Shown here in pieces: positions 32,567 to 32,749 of a DNA stretch of 32,749 nt (position 1 is the first letter of the stretch; every line of letters begins with the position of its first letter). Both the position numbers and the translations under genes were made by a program. The stretch comes from an uncultured Caulobacteraceae bacterium (GTDB lineage: Bacteria; Pseudomonadota; Alphaproteobacteria; Caulobacterales; Caulobacteraceae). Location: NCBI GenBank assembly GCA_903872075.1, contig CAIQJF010000081.1, positions 1 through 32,749 of the forward strand. Reading direction: 5' to 3'. Under the pieces are notes generated by a model. The model did no database searches and had not been told where the DNA came from. It was given only the letters and a program-made list of their open reading frames with translations.

Positions 32567-32582
32567 TCCCACCACCGTGGGA
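32567..32582 (-). terminator. Hairpin downstream of tRNA-Ala, weak terminator candidate
   Basis: TCCCAC (32567-32572) and GTGGGA (32577-32582) form a 6-bp stem with a four-base loop 26 bases after the CCA end of the tRNA. On the minus strand it is followed only by AATCCTT, so termination would be weak. Confidence 0.3.
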
Positions 32583-32608
32583 TGCAGGTTGTCCTGGGTG
32601 GACGGCCC

Positions 32609-32684
32609 TGGTGGAGCCGAGGGGAATCGAACCCCTGACCTCCTCATTGCGAACGAGGCGCTCTACCATCTGAGCTACGGCCCC
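32609..32684 (-). tRNA. tRNA-Ala (anticodon CGC)
   Basis: This is a complete 76-base tRNA with encoded CCA. The acceptor stem GGGGCCG pairs with CGGCTCC and contains the G3-U70 wobble that is the alanine identity signal. The D arm TAGCTCAGATGGTAGAGCG and T arm with GGTTCGATTCC are canonical. The anticodon loop TTCGCAA gives CGC in positions 34-36, reading GCG codons, which are common in this GC-rich genome. Confidence 0.97.
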
Positions 32685-32707
32685 TTCCCTCAGGGAGGAG
32701 GAGCGCG

Positions 32708-32737
32708 GAGATAAGGGATGGCGGGCGGCGAAGTCAA
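32708..32737 (-). promoter_or_regulatory. tRNA-Ala promoter candidate
   Basis: On the minus strand TTGACT (32737-32732) is followed after 18 bases by TATCTC (32713-32708), placing transcription start near 32700, about 16 bases before the mature tRNA. The -35 matches five of six consensus bases and the -10 is partial. Confidence 0.45.
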
Positions 32738-32749
32738 GAATGGTCGCGG

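Noticed and set aside
32609..32684. An integration site for a mobile element at the tRNA gene
   Set aside because: No direct repeat of the tRNA 3' end, integrase or element gene is visible in the window.

Overview
The window is high-GC (roughly 69 percent by eye), gene-dense bacterial chromosome, most likely from an alphaproteobacterium and plausibly of the order Caulobacterales (Phenylobacterium or Caulobacter relatives). The signs are the GGM-rich GroEL tail, a FixL/FixJ-type regulatory pair, several phytanoyl-CoA dioxygenases and amidohydrolases, and a vapBC promoter that fits the Caulobacter housekeeping pattern (TTGACGS then GCTANAWC). The placement is inference, not a database match. 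No phage, insertion sequence, CRISPR array or rRNA was seen.

Layout. 1-942: the 3' end of groEL and its terminator. 955-2123: a small toxin-antitoxin patch, with a complete vapBC pair (both genes starting with TTG) and a HicB-type antitoxin without a HicA partner. 2254-11817: a putative catabolic cluster. It holds one forward D-aminoacylase that overlaps tail to tail with a GPH-family symporter. On the minus strand are two further N-acyl-D-amino-acid-deacylase-like amidohydrolases, two tandem PhyH-type 2-oxoglutarate dioxygenases and an enoyl-CoA hydratase/isomerase. Together these suggest uptake and breakdown of an N-acylated, possibly D-configured, amino acid or lipoamino acid. The substrate is unknown. 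A promoter with an overlapping inverted repeat sits inside the cluster.

11941-14178: a secreted TPR protein whose retropepsin-like domains have lost their catalytic aspartates, and a small secreted unknown. 14322-21608: a forward run of four genes: an ATP-grasp ligase-like protein, an exported type-B carboxylesterase, an exported TPR-CHAT protease with an intact His/Cys dyad, and a class-V PLP enzyme with a twin-arginine-like signal. Gaps of 88, 17 and 36 bases suggest an operon. 21656-22198: a secreted DUF3617-like protein. 22199-22954: no convincing gene.

22955-27286 (minus): a FixJ-like regulator, a GAF-PAS-PAS histidine kinase, and upstream of the kinase a secreted, probably beta-helical protein whose stop overlaps the possible kinase start. 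28157-29733: a two-partner-secretion locus that has apparently collapsed. The N-terminal secretion domain of a filamentous-haemagglutinin-like TpsA is followed, out of frame, by the last strands of a TpsB transporter barrel. 29762-32429 (minus): a membrane-anchored TPR/retropepsin-like protein with an intact DSG motif, a PRISE-type short-chain reductase and a small secreted protein. 32609-32684 (minus): tRNA-Ala with anticodon CGC.

The two strongest candidates for new biology are the three-deacylase/two-dioxygenase cluster and the ATP-grasp/esterase/CHAT/PLP operon.
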